A stretch of 33,497 nt of DNA from an uncultured bacterium (GTDB taxonomy: Bacteria; Bacillota; Clostridia; Oscillospirales; Acutalibacteraceae), in assembly GCA_949293385.1 (NCBI GenBank), contig CASFDQ010000091.1, positions 1 to 33,497 on the forward strand, given 5' to 3'. The position numbers and the translations under genes were made by a program. Positions 1 to 8,624 of this stretch are shown piece by piece. Numbering within the stretch: the first letter of the stretch is position 1; each line of letters begins with the position of its first letter. The notes under the pieces were generated by a model that did not search any database, was not told the DNA's origin, and saw only the letters and a program-made list of their open reading frames with translations.

Positions 1-104
1 AAGTTTTCAATATTTTTAAAATAAGTACAAAAGACTACCTTTAAACCCTGTATCAAAGTATTACCTCGCTTTAATTTTGTCCATTTTTATTATAACTTTA
101 TCAA

Positions 105-133
105 TTGCATTTTGCAAGACTTTATATGATAAT
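105..133 (+). promoter_or_regulatory. Possible promoter of the FAD oxidoreductase gene
   Basis: TTGCAT at 105-110 and GATAAT at 128-133 are separated by 17 bp, about 24 bp upstream of the start codon at 157. Only three of six -35 bases match the sigma-A consensus, so this is tentative. The rest of 1-156 is AT-rich with no gene visible. Confidence 0.35.
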
Positions 134-156
134 TGGGTTAAAAAGGAGGTCACTAT

Positions 157-1341
157 ATGAAACATATAACCGAAAATTTAACCACGCCGATATACGGCGA
201 ATACGACGTTATCGTAGTAGGCGCAGGGCCTGCGGGCTGCGGCGCCGCAATCACCCTCGGAAGGCAGGGACTTAAGACCCTGCTTATCGAGAAAAGCAAC
301 TGTTTGGGCGGCGCCTGGACGACCGGATTTATGAATCCCATATTCGATTTTGAAAACAAGGACGGCCTGCTTATCGAGCTTATTAACGCTCTTAAAGAAA
401 AAGGACAGTGGGGCGGCTTTTGGAATATGAGCTTTAACTACGAATATATGAAGCATATTCTCGATAAGAAGGCCTTCGAGGCAGGGGTAGAGGTCCTTTT
501 TAACACCAATTTCTCAAGAACCCTTTTCGATAACAAAAGTGTAAACGGAGTAGTTTTTGAAAACATAGGCGGAAGGTTTGCGGCAAAGGCGAAATACGTT
601 TTCGACTGTACGGGAGACGGAAGCGTTGCCGCTTCGGCCGGCTGTCACTTTGAGCTTGGAGAGGACGGAGACTATACCGAATGTCAGGGAATGACCCTAA
701 TGTTCCTCGTAGGAAACATTCCCGAAAAGTATAAGGACGGACTTATGATATACGAAAAGCTGAACGCCGTTTACGAAAAAGCAGGCAAGGAGATCCCCTT
801 TAAGGTACCCTACCTTATTCCCGTACCCAATTCTCATTTCGGAGTCGTTCAGTTTACCCATATGTACGAGCACGATCCCCTTTCCGCAAAGGAGATAGGA
901 GCGGCAACCGTCGAGGGGCGCAGACAGATGATAGAGGCCTTCGAGCTGCTGACAAAATACGACGAGGAATTTAAGGAGCTTGAGCTTTTGGCATCTTCGG
1001 GAGTTCTCGGAGTCAGAGAATCGAGAAGAATCATCGGGGAATACAGAATGTCTACCGAAGATATTTTATCGGGTGCAGAGTTTCCCGACGCGGTAGCCAA
1101 GGTTACCTTCGGAGCCGACCTTCATACAAAAAGCAACAAGGGTCAGCACTGCTTTAAGGTTCTACCCTACGAGATACCCTTCCGCGCCCTCGTTCCTAAA
1201 GGATATGAGGGAATTATCGTGGCAGGAAGATGCATTTCGGGCTCCCGCGAGGCTATGGCATCCTACAGAGTGACGGGAAACTGCTGTCAGATGGGAGAAA
1301 GGGCCGCGCTTATTATTGAAGACAGGCTTAAAAAGGAATAG
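157..1341 (+). CDS. FAD-dependent oxidoreductase (PF12831-like)
   Basis: This is a 394-residue cytoplasmic flavoprotein. Residues about 18-47 form a Rossmann FAD-binding fold with the dinucleotide motif VGAGPAGCGAA, followed by the acidic strand end LLIEK. An FDCTGDGSVAA stretch near 150 is a second FAD contact region. The C-terminus (VAGRCISGSREA, then RVTGNCCQMG) is the usual closing FAD site of the family. The ATG at 157 follows AAAGGAGG with 7-8 bp spacing. The substrate is unknown; family members often oxidise or reduce sugar-derived or aromatic compounds in catabolic clusters. It converges on the glycyl-radical operon and shares a bidirectional terminator with it, so a common pathway is possible but not shown. 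Confidence 0.85.
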   Translation: MKHITENLTTPIYGEYDVIVVGAGPAGCGAAITLGRQGLKTLLIEKSNCLGGAWTTGFMNPIFDFENKDGLLIELINALKEKGQWGGFWNMSFNYEYMKHILDKKAFEAGVEVLFNTNFSRTLFDNKSVNGVVFENIGGRFAAKAKYVFDCTGDGSVAASAGCHFELGEDGDYTECQGMTLMFLVGNIPEKYKDGLMIYEKLNAVYEKAGKEIPFKVPYLIPVPNSHFGVVQFTHMYEHDPLSAKEIGAATVEGRRQMIEAFELLTKYDEEFKELELLASSGVLGVRESRRIIGEYRMSTEDILSGAEFPDAVAKVTFGADLHTKSNKGQHCFKVLPYEIPFRALVPKGYEGIIVAGRCISGSREAMASYRVTGNCCQMGERAALIIEDRLKKE

Positions 1342-1349
1342 AAAAAAAC

Positions 1350-1378
1350 GCCGAGGAACGGTTCGCACGTTTCTCGGC
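1350..1378. terminator. Bidirectional Rho-independent terminator
   Basis: An 11-bp stem (1350-1360 with 1368-1378, one G-T pair) has a 7-nt loop. It sits between the stop of the FAD oxidoreductase and the stop of the convergent SGNH hydrolase. The A7 run at 1342-1348 gives a strong T-tract for the minus-strand operon; the plus-strand tract (AAATTTT) is weaker. Confidence 0.8.
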
Positions 1379-1386
1379 AAATTTTA

Positions 1387-2037
1387 TTATATTCCTAAAA
1401 TCTCTTTGACTTCTTCAAAGTTTGCTATGCTAAACTCTGTAAAATCAGTGCCTGTAACACTGCAAATCGATTTGATCACCGCGTTTGTCAGCAAGCAAGT
1501 ACCCTCCGGGGTATAGAGATGAGTAAGGTCAGAATAATAAGTTTTTGGGGCAGTCTCTACCACCGAATAAAGATCGTCTATGAAAAAGCCGTAGCTTTTT
1601 GCGATTTTTACTGCAATTTCATTATACTTTTGAGTGGTTTCATTCCTTCTTATCGCAACAGTTTTATTAAAAAGCTCCTCCTGAACGGGTGTGGAGGTTG
1701 CAAAGATAACCCTTGCCTTTGGAAAAAGAAATTTTATTCTTTTGCAGATTCGCTCAATATAAAATGCATATATTTCCGGAGGCGTCAGTTCACCGTCACT
1801 TCCCTCTTCGCCTATAAGCTCTAAAGTGTCCCAAAGACCTGCGTTCCAGTGTATAAGCTCAACCTCGTCTCCTAAATTCAAGGCTTCTTTCCAGTTGTGA
1901 AGACTTCGGTATACGTACTGAGCAAACATACAGTTTTCACTTGGATAAACCACCTCAAAGGAGTCCTTAAGGGCGGCTTTTACGTATTTATCATAGCCCT
2001 GTCTTATTGAATCACCAATTAAAAGTATTTTTTTCAT
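1387..2037 (-). CDS. SGNH/GDSL-family hydrolase
   Basis: This is a 216-residue serine esterase-type protein and the last gene of the glycyl-radical operon. Block I is the N-terminal ILLIGDSIRQGY, with Ser10 as presumed nucleophile. An HWNAGLWDT segment supplies the block II/III Gly and Asn. The C-terminal SDLTH provides the Asp-x-x-His of the catalytic dyad. No signal peptide is seen, so it is probably cytoplasmic. I chose the ATG at 2037 because it starts directly at the first strand and lies 11 nt after AGGAG. A GTG at 2046 is in frame but only 2 nt from the ribosome site. The family covers lipases, acetylxylan and carbohydrate esterases; the substrate here cannot be read. With the SASA-type esterase upstream, the operon carries two unrelated ester hydrolases. 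Confidence 0.82.
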   Translation of the reverse strand: MKKILLIGDSIRQGYDKYVKAALKDSFEVVYPSENCMFAQYVYRSLHNWKEALNLGDEVELIHWNAGLWDTLELIGEEGSDGELTPPEIYAFYIERICKRIKFLFPKARVIFATSTPVQEELFNKTVAIRRNETTQKYNEIAVKIAKSYGFFIDDLYSVVETAPKTYYSDLTHLYTPEGTCLLTNAVIKSICSVTGTDFTEFSIANFEEVKEILGI

Positions 2038-2077
2038 TTTAATCACGTCTCCTTATTAAGAATGTAAAATATTTTTC

Positions 2078-2980
2078 TTATTTCGTTAATGCCTTCGCAG
2101 ACCTATTGCCGAGAATAATTCCCGTCGAGATCAGAATAAAGGCGGCGAGGTACTGCAGTTTAAATATATCCTCCCCGAGAAGTGCCGCCGAGAAAAGGCA
2201 GGCGAAAAGAGGTTCGGCAAATTTTATGATGAACATATTTGAAAGGTCTGAGGTCTTTAAAATATAATTCCAGAGGATATAGCCAACGGTGGATGCGGTG
2301 CATATATAACCGAAAATGAGTGCGGCGTTTAAATTAAAGCTTAAGAAGCTTCCTCCCATAATCAGCGCCGCTGTTGCGAGAACTGCTCCGCCGAAAAGCT
2401 GAGATATGCCGGTTATCCAGAAGGGAGAATTATCCCCTGCGATATTCTTCGTAAGAATTCCCGAAACGACGGTGCAGACAGATGCGCCGATTATGAGAAT
2501 ATCCCCTACCGAAAAGCTGACCCCCGAAGAGGTAAGATTTATTGCAATAATTCCGCAAAATCCGACTATACCGCCGATAATTTTATAGATGCTGAATTTT
2601 TCCCTTTTTATAAACAGAAATGCCAGACAAACGTATAAAAGAGCGCCGAGCTGCTTTAAAAGGGCAGTTTTCGAACCGTCGGTTAAGGCAAGCCCTACGT
2701 AGGTGAAGGCATAATGAAGAATAATTGCGAAAAGGCCTATAAAAAGGATCGAAAATAGGTTTTTGGTTTTTGGGGCGGCGATTTTATCCCTTTTTACAAG
2801 GGCTATTGCCGAGACTACCTCACCGCAAAGTAAAAACCTCATTCCTGCGAACATAATTATATCGGGAATGTTGGCGGAATCTATGGAGAAGGCGGCATAG
2901 CCAAGCTTTATGCAGGGAAAAAGAGAGCCCCAAAGAGCCATTACGATTAGAGAAAGAATGACGGTTTTAAGCTTTGACAT
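2078..2980 (-). CDS. EamA/DMT-family transporter
   Basis: A 300-residue polytopic membrane protein with about ten hydrophobic segments in two related halves, as in EamA (drug/metabolite transporter) proteins. The N-terminal ALWGSLFPCIKLGY matches the typical first helix, and the second half begins near SVGDILIIGASVCTVVSGI. It ends with a short basic tail. The ATG at 2980 is preferred: GGAAA lies 8-9 nt upstream, and the start falls inside the end of the preceding esterase gene (14-bp overlap), which suggests translational coupling. An in-frame TTG lies two codons upstream at 2986. It would import or export a small metabolite handled by the operon. A second DMT transporter with the same kind of neighbours is at 25189. 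Confidence 0.85.
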   Translation of the reverse strand: MSKLKTVILSLIVMALWGSLFPCIKLGYAAFSIDSANIPDIIMFAGMRFLLCGEVVSAIALVKRDKIAAPKTKNLFSILFIGLFAIILHYAFTYVGLALTDGSKTALLKQLGALLYVCLAFLFIKREKFSIYKIIGGIVGFCGIIAINLTSSGVSFSVGDILIIGASVCTVVSGILTKNIAGDNSPFWITGISQLFGGAVLATAALIMGGSFLSFNLNAALIFGYICTASTVGYILWNYILKTSDLSNMFIIKFAEPLFACLFSAALLGEDIFKLQYLAAFILISTGIILGNRSAKALTK

Positions 2981-3677
2981 TTTCAATTTCCATTTTCAAT
3001 GTTTTAATATAGGCCTCAAAATAGCGCTTTCCAAGTTCACGGTAGGAGGCGGAGGTAAAGTGAATTCGGTCGTTTTTACAAGGAAGTCCCTTTGCAGAAA
3101 CAAATCCGTAGCCTTGCTCTTTTGCCACGGCTTTCGTGGCTTCGGTAATAATGTCGGCATATAGGCAGTCGTTATAATCCTTAACAAAATCACCAAGTCC
3201 GCCGACCACAACGGGAACCTCTGCCCCAATTTCTTTTTTTAGGGCAAGGAGCATTTCTGTAAGACGGTCGTGATAGGTTTCCGCCTTTTCTCGAGTTTTG
3301 CTATCGCTTTCTCCCTGATGCCACAAAATCCCTGCAAATTCGGAGCTTCTCATCGCAAGTTTTGTCTGCATTACAGCGTTGTCGAAAAGAATTTCACCCG
3401 GCATCCACAGCGACAGCTCTGTTCCTCCGTCTGCACAGGGAATGAGACCTATATCCTCTTCGAAATAATTTGCGAAGTTATCGGCAAAGGAGGCCGCGAG
3501 ACCCACGCCGCTATGGTAATACCCCCAAATACGTCTATCCGGATTTATGGGCTCACTCATAGGCTGCCAACGCCCCATTCTGAGCATAAAGCATTTTGAA
3601 TTTTCAATTTCGGGCACTTCGCCAAAGTCTCCGCGTCCTGCCATATTTGACTGACCGATAAGTAAAAACGATTTCAT
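2967..3677 (-). CDS. SASA-type carbohydrate esterase (sialate O-acetylesterase domain, CE6-like)
   Basis: A 236-residue protein of the SASA domain family (PF03629, acetyl esterases acting on sugar O-acetyl groups). The nucleophile motif is LIGQSNMAGRG with Ser10, the middle block is GILWHQGESD, and the C-terminal NDRIHFT supplies the Asp-x-x-His dyad. There is no signal peptide, so it would act in the cytoplasm on an imported, acetylated compound. The ATG at 3677 is 2 nt beyond the stop of the glycyl radical enzyme, giving tight coupling. The reading frame stays open further upstream, but that part lies inside the preceding gene and lacks family similarity. It overlaps the transporter gene downstream. 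The true substrate is not known. Confidence 0.85.
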   Translation of the reverse strand: MKSFLLIGQSNMAGRGDFGEVPEIENSKCFMLRMGRWQPMSEPINPDRRIWGYYHSGVGLAASFADNFANYFEEDIGLIPCADGGTELSLWMPGEILFDNAVMQTKLAMRSSEFAGILWHQGESDSKTREKAETYHDRLTEMLLALKKEIGAEVPVVVGGLGDFVKDYNDCLYADIITEATKAVAKEQGYGFVSAKGLPCKNDRIHFTSASYRELGKRYFEAYIKTLKMEIENVKA

Positions 3678-3679
3678 AT

Positions 3680-5911
3680 TTATACCAGACTTTCTGCCTG
3701 ACGGATGAAGCCGTCCTGCTCGGTTTTTTTGATGTTGTTCCAAAGCACGTTCCAGCCGCAGACACGGATCTGAAGATCGCTGTACATTTCGGGATCTTTC
3801 TGCGCCGCACGAAGGGTTTCGGCATCGAAGACGTTTATATGCATCGCGTGGCCGCCACGGTCGATAAAGGTCATAAGCAGAGCGTACATAGACTGTAATC
3901 CTACGTCGCCTTTAACGGTTGTGGGATGTATTCCGAGGTCTAAGCTGACGTCACCGGGGACGCCGACAGCGTTTATTTTGGTTACCGAGAGAATTGCCGA
4001 GGTCGGACCCTCTTTGTTCTGACCCATAGAGGCCGAGCAGTTTTTGGAAAGCTCCTCCCCCAGCCTTCGGCCGTTTGGCGAGGCGAGGGTCTTAAGACCG
4101 AAGGTATAGGACATACGGGCGACGTGGAAGCCGACCACCCAGAATCCGCCGCGCTTTTTCGCATTGCGTTTGCCGATAACGACGCTTTTGCAGAAATCGG
4201 CAATATCCGAGGCGAAAAAGTCGGGCAGGTCTCGGTTGTTTCCGTATTTATCGGGGTCGCTGTGTAAAAGAAGCCGAAGCTCCTCGTTCCCCTCGAAGTT
4301 GCTGTCGAGAACGGTTTTAAGCTCGGATAAAGTAATGAGTTTTTTATCGAAAACGTATTTTTTTATCATCGCGAGGCTGTCTGCGGCGTCGCCTAAAAAT
4401 CCGAAAGCCATCGAGGTGATGTTCTTGACCGCGCCGCCCTCAAGAGGGTCTTTTGCGGCATAAAGGTTATGGTCGCAGGTTGCGGCAAGCATAGACTGAG
4501 GGTTGATATATGCAAGATAATCCTCATATACGTTTACAGTTTCCATTATTTTTCCGATATGAAACTTAAGCTGCCTTTTATATTCGTTATAGAACTCGTC
4601 GAAGGTAGCAAAACTGCCGAGATCGGGCGGAGTGAGACCGAAATCGGCTCCGCTTAGTCCGTCCTTACCCTCGTGAAACATAAACTCTATAGGTTTTACA
4701 AGGTTAAAATAATTCATACCCGAGCCGTAGGCTCCCTTTACCGAGTATTCGTAACAACCCTTTACGTCGGCGGTGCGGGCCTGCTCGGGGGTAGCGCCGA
4801 GGGAGATAAGGGATTTCTGAATAAGCTCATCATTTACAAAAACGATACAGTTATTTCCGCGGCGAATCATATCGAGGGCCTTTTCCAAAAATGCTTTCGG
4901 GGTGTTTTTACCGACCTTTATCTGCACCTTTGGGTTATGAATTCCCATTTTGTCGTAAACGTCAAGGAAAACGTAAGAAAGCTCGTTCACAAGACTGCCG
5001 CCATCCTCCTTCGTGCCGCCGATAAAGACGGGCTGACCCCAATAGTTATCTATTGCGGCAAACTGCGCAAAGAAGAAGGCCAGCTCGACCCTTAACTCTT
5101 CTTCTGTCACACCATTTTCCATATCGGCTTTAAAGAAACGGTAAAGCTCGTCGTCAAAGCCCGAAAGGGAGCGCACCTGAAGGCCCTGAATATGCTCGCA
5201 GAGCATAAAGTAGATATAGTCGGTGAGTATTGCCTCGTAGAAGGTTTCGGGGGCTTTTTCGCCTATGTTTTTAAGGGCGGCGGCAAGTCTCAGATTATTC
5301 TGATTTTCGGCCTGCAAACGGCATCTTTCCACAAAGCGAAGGATAGCGTCGTAGGTTATTTTTATGCCATCGAAAAAGGCGGTCTCCTCTTCGGTTAAGG
5401 TCCTTTCTTTCAGCATTCCGCCCCGTACCCTTTCGGCACGGTCGCGAAGACCTTTAAAGCCTAAAGAAAAAATATCCTTCCAGACGGGAACCGAGTGGTC
5501 GTAGTCGGGCCAGGTGGTACAGACACCGTTTGATTCGTAAAGATGCCTTATGGGGGCGAGTTCGGGAATTATATCCCTAAAAACCTCACGGCTCCACTCG
5601 TTTATAATAATTTTATGAAGAGGACGGTCGATCATATTGATGGCGGGATAACGGTCCCTTATATCGCAGTTTATACGGGTATTATCCAGAACGTAGGCGA
5701 AGGCCTTGGCCTTGCATACGGGATGAGGCTCGGTTTTTGTTTTTTCAAAGAGATCGTTTATCCCCTCATAGATCATTTCGGGAGCAAGACCCGAGGTCTC
5801 ATCGTAGATACCGTCTGCCCTCTGAAAACGGTAGAAGCTTTCCACCGGCGAGGTGGGACGGACGTATTTCGACTTAATATATTCAAAGTTTTCTTTTCCA
5901 ACGTAGATCAT
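3680..5911 (-). CDS. Glycyl radical enzyme, PFL-like, of unassigned subfamily
   Basis: A 743-residue protein with the two-part layout of pyruvate formate-lyase-like enzymes. The PFL domain spans most of the protein and carries the active-site loop VKGCYEYS (Cys386, presumed thiyl radical; Glu388, possible base). The C-terminal glycyl domain includes GPTSAILSV near 635-643 and IRVCGWNV near the end (Gly719, presumed radical site). Characterised diol, choline and hydroxyproline lyases usually show GCVE and RVxGY, so GCYE and RVCGW point to another subfamily. There is no adjacent cysteine pair as in true pyruvate formate-lyase. It heads an operon with esterase, transporter and hydrolase genes. 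The start ATG follows AAAGGGG at 8 nt. The activating radical-SAM partner is absent here and must come from elsewhere. The reaction is unknown. Confidence 0.88.
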   Translation of the reverse strand: MIYVGKENFEYIKSKYVRPTSPVESFYRFQRADGIYDETSGLAPEMIYEGINDLFEKTKTEPHPVCKAKAFAYVLDNTRINCDIRDRYPAINMIDRPLHKIIINEWSREVFRDIIPELAPIRHLYESNGVCTTWPDYDHSVPVWKDIFSLGFKGLRDRAERVRGGMLKERTLTEEETAFFDGIKITYDAILRFVERCRLQAENQNNLRLAAALKNIGEKAPETFYEAILTDYIYFMLCEHIQGLQVRSLSGFDDELYRFFKADMENGVTEEELRVELAFFFAQFAAIDNYWGQPVFIGGTKEDGGSLVNELSYVFLDVYDKMGIHNPKVQIKVGKNTPKAFLEKALDMIRRGNNCIVFVNDELIQKSLISLGATPEQARTADVKGCYEYSVKGAYGSGMNYFNLVKPIEFMFHEGKDGLSGADFGLTPPDLGSFATFDEFYNEYKRQLKFHIGKIMETVNVYEDYLAYINPQSMLAATCDHNLYAAKDPLEGGAVKNITSMAFGFLGDAADSLAMIKKYVFDKKLITLSELKTVLDSNFEGNEELRLLLHSDPDKYGNNRDLPDFFASDIADFCKSVVIGKRNAKKRGGFWVVGFHVARMSYTFGLKTLASPNGRRLGEELSKNCSASMGQNKEGPTSAILSVTKINAVGVPGDVSLDLGIHPTTVKGDVGLQSMYALLMTFIDRGGHAMHINVFDAETLRAAQKDPEMYSDLQIRVCGWNVLWNNIKKTEQDGFIRQAESLV

Positions 5912-5949
5912 AGCATATTCCCCTTTCTGTCTACATTATATTAAACGTA

Positions 5950-5979
5950 AGTATAATGTAAATATATAAAACAAAACAA
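5950..5979 (-). promoter_or_regulatory. Promoter of the glycyl-radical operon
   Basis: On the minus strand TTGTTT (5979-5974) and TATACT (5955-5950) are separated by 18 bp, about 40 bp upstream of the enzyme's start. It lies in the 121-bp divergent region shared with the AraC gene, so the regulator could bind between the two promoters. Confidence 0.5.
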
Positions 5980-5980
5980 C

Positions 5981-6009
5981 TTGACCAAATCAAAACAAAA
6001 TATTATAAT
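5981..6009 (+). promoter_or_regulatory. Promoter of the AraC-type regulator gene
   Basis: TTGACC at 5981-5986 and TATAAT at 6004-6009 have an ideal 17-bp spacer, 23 bp before the ATG at 6033. The two divergent -35 elements almost touch. Confidence 0.75.
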
Positions 6010-6032
6010 ATTTTTAGGAAAGGAGCGGTTTT

Positions 6033-6806
6033 ATGCAGGATTTTTTAAAAACAGACTTTGATATATCAAAAATAGTAGCTGCTCTTCGGGTTCCCGCAGG
6101 AAGTGGCGACGCGGTACATCTAAACCGACCGAGTCACGGTCTTGCGATACATCTTGAGGGCCGAAAAATATACCGTTTTGAAGGATGTAAGCCTATTGTC
6201 GTTCAAAAAAACGATATCATATATATGCCCAAAGGGTCAAACTACGTTGTGAACGCCGAAAGGCAGGGTGAGTGCTTCGCTATTAACTTTGACTTTTACG
6301 AGAATAAAACCTTCGAGCCCTTGGTTTTTCACACCAAAAACTCTTTGAGGTTTATTGAAGCCTTTAAAAGGGCGGCGAAGGTTTGGCAAACGAAGCAGCC
6401 GGGATATATATCGGCCTGCAAGGCAGAGCTTTACTCGGTTCTTTCGGCCATGGAAAAGGAGTTTTCATCCTACCTTTCGGGAGAAAAGCAGGCACTCATC
6501 TCCCCTGCCGTAGAGTACATTCACGAAAACTATACAAATGAAAGCATAAGCATTTCGGAAATTTCGAAAATGTGTAATATAACACCCGAATATTTCAGAA
6601 GTCTTTTTAAAAAGACCTTTGGAAGCTCACCCGTAAAATATATTAACGAGCTTAAAATCTCGAGAGCCAAGGAGCTTCTCGGCTCGGGAATGTACTCGGT
6701 CTCCGAAGCGGCTGCCCTTTCGGGTTTTTCCGACCCCTCTCATTTTTCACGGGAATTTAAAAAGGCGGTCGGGATATCCCCCGCAAGGTTCAAAGAAAAT
6801 TCATAA
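6033..6806 (+). CDS. AraC-family transcriptional regulator with cupin-like sensor
   Basis: A 257-residue DNA-binding regulator. The N-terminal half (about 20-110) resembles the cupin-like effector-binding part of AraC proteins (LAIHLEGRKIYRFEGC, then NDIIYMPKGSNYVVN). The C-terminal 100 residues carry two helix-turn-helix units: ISEISKMCNITPEYFRSLFK and VSEAAALSGFSDPSHFSREF, ending with the family's VGISPARFKE. The ATG has a strong AGGAAAGGAG site. It is transcribed away from the glycyl radical enzyme operon and is the obvious candidate for its effector-dependent control. The effector would be a sugar-like or other small molecule; nothing in the sequence identifies it. Confidence 0.92.
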   Translation: MQDFLKTDFDISKIVAALRVPAGSGDAVHLNRPSHGLAIHLEGRKIYRFEGCKPIVVQKNDIIYMPKGSNYVVNAERQGECFAINFDFYENKTFEPLVFHTKNSLRFIEAFKRAAKVWQTKQPGYISACKAELYSVLSAMEKEFSSYLSGEKQALISPAVEYIHENYTNESISISEISKMCNITPEYFRSLFKKTFGSSPVKYINELKISRAKELLGSGMYSVSEAAALSGFSDPSHFSREFKKAVGISPARFKENS

Positions 6807-6814
6807 GTTAAATA

Positions 6815-6843
6815 TTGTAAAGGGCGAGATTTTTTGGTATAAT
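6815..6843 (+). promoter_or_regulatory. Promoter of the 568-residue membrane protein gene
   Basis: TTGTAA (6815-6820), a 17-bp spacer and TATAAT (6838-6843) with a TGG extension directly before the -10. It lies between the AraC stop and the TTG start at 6875. Confidence 0.7.
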
Positions 6844-6874
6844 AATTTTATAAAATATAATGAGGTGATATATT

Positions 6875-8581
6875 TTGTTTAAAAAACACGGAATTCCGAT
6901 AATCGGAACTATAATTCTATCGGCCATAAACTATTATTTTTCCCTTCCCGCCCTTAACCTTAAATCGGGCTTGTTCTGGGGATTTATATTCTTTATGATA
7001 GTCGTTTACGTAGTTTTACGGCTTATTACTTCGGGAACCAAATTTTTCTCGAAGCTCGCCAAGGGACAGTTCTCGGTTACCGACGGAGAAGATGACGATT
7101 TCGGTAAAAAGCCGCTTTATAAGCGCATTATCGAGTTTAAGCATTTTAAAAAGATCGTCTTTGGGGCGGTCGTCGTTATCGTTCTCGGCTTCGGTACGGT
7201 ATTCGTTACCTCTAATCAAATGTTCAACGCTCCCGCATATCAGAAGATGCTAAGCGTTACCGAGTCCGACTTTAACGAGGATATAGCCGAAATTCCCCTT
7301 TCGCAGATCCCCGTCGTTGACCGCGACACCGCAGAACGTCTCGGCAGCAGAAAGATCGGCGAGGTGGTTGAGCTCGTTTCGCAGTTTAACGTTTCGAATT
7401 ATTACACACAGATCAACTATCAGAACAAGCCTACGAGGGTCTCCCCCCTTGAATACGCCGATTTTATCAAATGGTTTACCAACAAGGACGACGGTATCCC
7501 CTACTACGTAAAAATCGATATGGCTACTCAGGAGACCGAGCTCGTTGAGCTTCCGAAGGGTATGAAGTATTCTCCCAGCGAATGTTTCGGAAGGGATCTT
7601 ATGCGCCACGTCCGCTTTAAATATCCCACCAAGATGTTCGATTCCGTCTCCTTCGAGATAGACGAAAAGGGACATCCGTACTGGATAGTTTCCTGCTACG
7701 ATTATACTATAGGGCTACTCGGCGGATATGACATTACGGGTATCGTTATGGTCGACGCCGTTACGGGTGATACCGAGTATTTAAAGGTAAATGAGGTTCC
7801 TTCCTGGGTCGACTGCGTATATACCGCCGACGTCGTTTTAAAGCAGGCAAACTATTGGGGATCGTATAAAAACGGATATTGGAACTCGATCATTTCGCAG
7901 AAGAACGTCGTTAAGACAACAGAGGGCTATAACTATTTAGCTATTGACGACGACATCTGGGCATACACGGGTATTACCTCGGTCGTTGCCGACGAATCGA
8001 ACGTAGGATTCCTTCTTGTAAACCTCAGAACAAAGGAAGCGAAGACCTATTCGATCAACGGCGCAGAAGAATATTCGGCAATGAGCTCGGCTGAAGGTAA
8101 GATTCAGGAAAAGGGCTATAACGCGACCTTCCCCATACTCGTAAACATCGCCGACACCCCCTCCTACTTCATAAGTCTTAAGGACAGCGCAGGACTCGTT
8201 AAGGCCTACTCCTTCGTATCGGTCTCCAACTACCAGATAGTCGGAGTTGCGGATACTGTCGCAGACGCAGAGGCTGAATACCGCCGCCTGCTTAAGGATT
8301 CGGGCAAGTTCGAAAACGAAAAGACAGAGGAGGTAAAGCCGATCACCACGTCGGGTAAGATCTCGGCCATTTCTTCGGCGGTAGTCGACGGAAACACCGC
8401 GTATTTCATTTTACTTGAGAATAACGATAAGGTATTTATCGCCGAGGTAGGTCTTAATAACCGACTTCCCTTTATGAAGGCAAACGATAATATCACCATC
8501 ACCTATACCGAAAGAGACGGAGACATCACCGTATCGGCCCTTGATTACACAAAGACCGACGAGGTTCCCGCCGAGGAATAG
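6875..8581 (+). CDS. Membrane-anchored protein of unknown function with large extracytoplasmic domain
   Basis: I do not recognise a named family for this 568-residue protein. It has hydrophobic segments near residues 6-24, 33-52 and 92-112, separated by an acidic cytoplasm-like stretch (GEDDDFGKK). A hydrophilic domain of about 450 residues follows. That domain has segments resembling PepSY-like beta folds (HPYWIVSC, TGIVMVDAVTGDTEYL), and its last 70 residues look like a small beta-barrel, possibly OB-like. The TTG start follows GAGGTG at 7-8 nt; no better start exists. It is monocistronic, with its own promoter, and is convergent with the htrA-like protease, sharing a terminator hairpin. 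A cell-envelope role is likely, but no enzymatic motif is visible. Confidence 0.8.
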   Translation: MFKKHGIPIIGTIILSAINYYFSLPALNLKSGLFWGFIFFMIVVYVVLRLITSGTKFFSKLAKGQFSVTDGEDDDFGKKPLYKRIIEFKHFKKIVFGAVVVIVLGFGTVFVTSNQMFNAPAYQKMLSVTESDFNEDIAEIPLSQIPVVDRDTAERLGSRKIGEVVELVSQFNVSNYYTQINYQNKPTRVSPLEYADFIKWFTNKDDGIPYYVKIDMATQETELVELPKGMKYSPSECFGRDLMRHVRFKYPTKMFDSVSFEIDEKGHPYWIVSCYDYTIGLLGGYDITGIVMVDAVTGDTEYLKVNEVPSWVDCVYTADVVLKQANYWGSYKNGYWNSIISQKNVVKTTEGYNYLAIDDDIWAYTGITSVVADESNVGFLLVNLRTKEAKTYSINGAEEYSAMSSAEGKIQEKGYNATFPILVNIADTPSYFISLKDSAGLVKAYSFVSVSNYQIVGVADTVADAEAEYRRLLKDSGKFENEKTEEVKPITTSGKISAISSAVVDGNTAYFILLENNDKVFIAEVGLNNRLPFMKANDNITITYTERDGDITVSALDYTKTDEVPAEE

Positions 8582-8624
8582 AAACGGTAGATTTAATATA
8601 CTAATATAATGATAAGCAAAAAAA

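Noticed and set aside
3678..3743. A longer start for the SASA esterase
   Set aside because: The 22 extra codons lie inside the glycyl radical enzyme gene and precede the conserved beta-strand and GQSN motif without similarity.
4673..5095. A 140-codon plus-strand frame opposite the glycyl radical enzyme
   Set aside because: Antisense to a strongly conserved coding region, with no ribosome site and no recognisable domain.
3680..5911. Naming the radical enzyme pyruvate formate-lyase (pflB)
   Set aside because: The adjacent cysteine pair of true pyruvate formate-lyase is missing; there is a single Cys with a GCYE motif, and no pflA neighbour.
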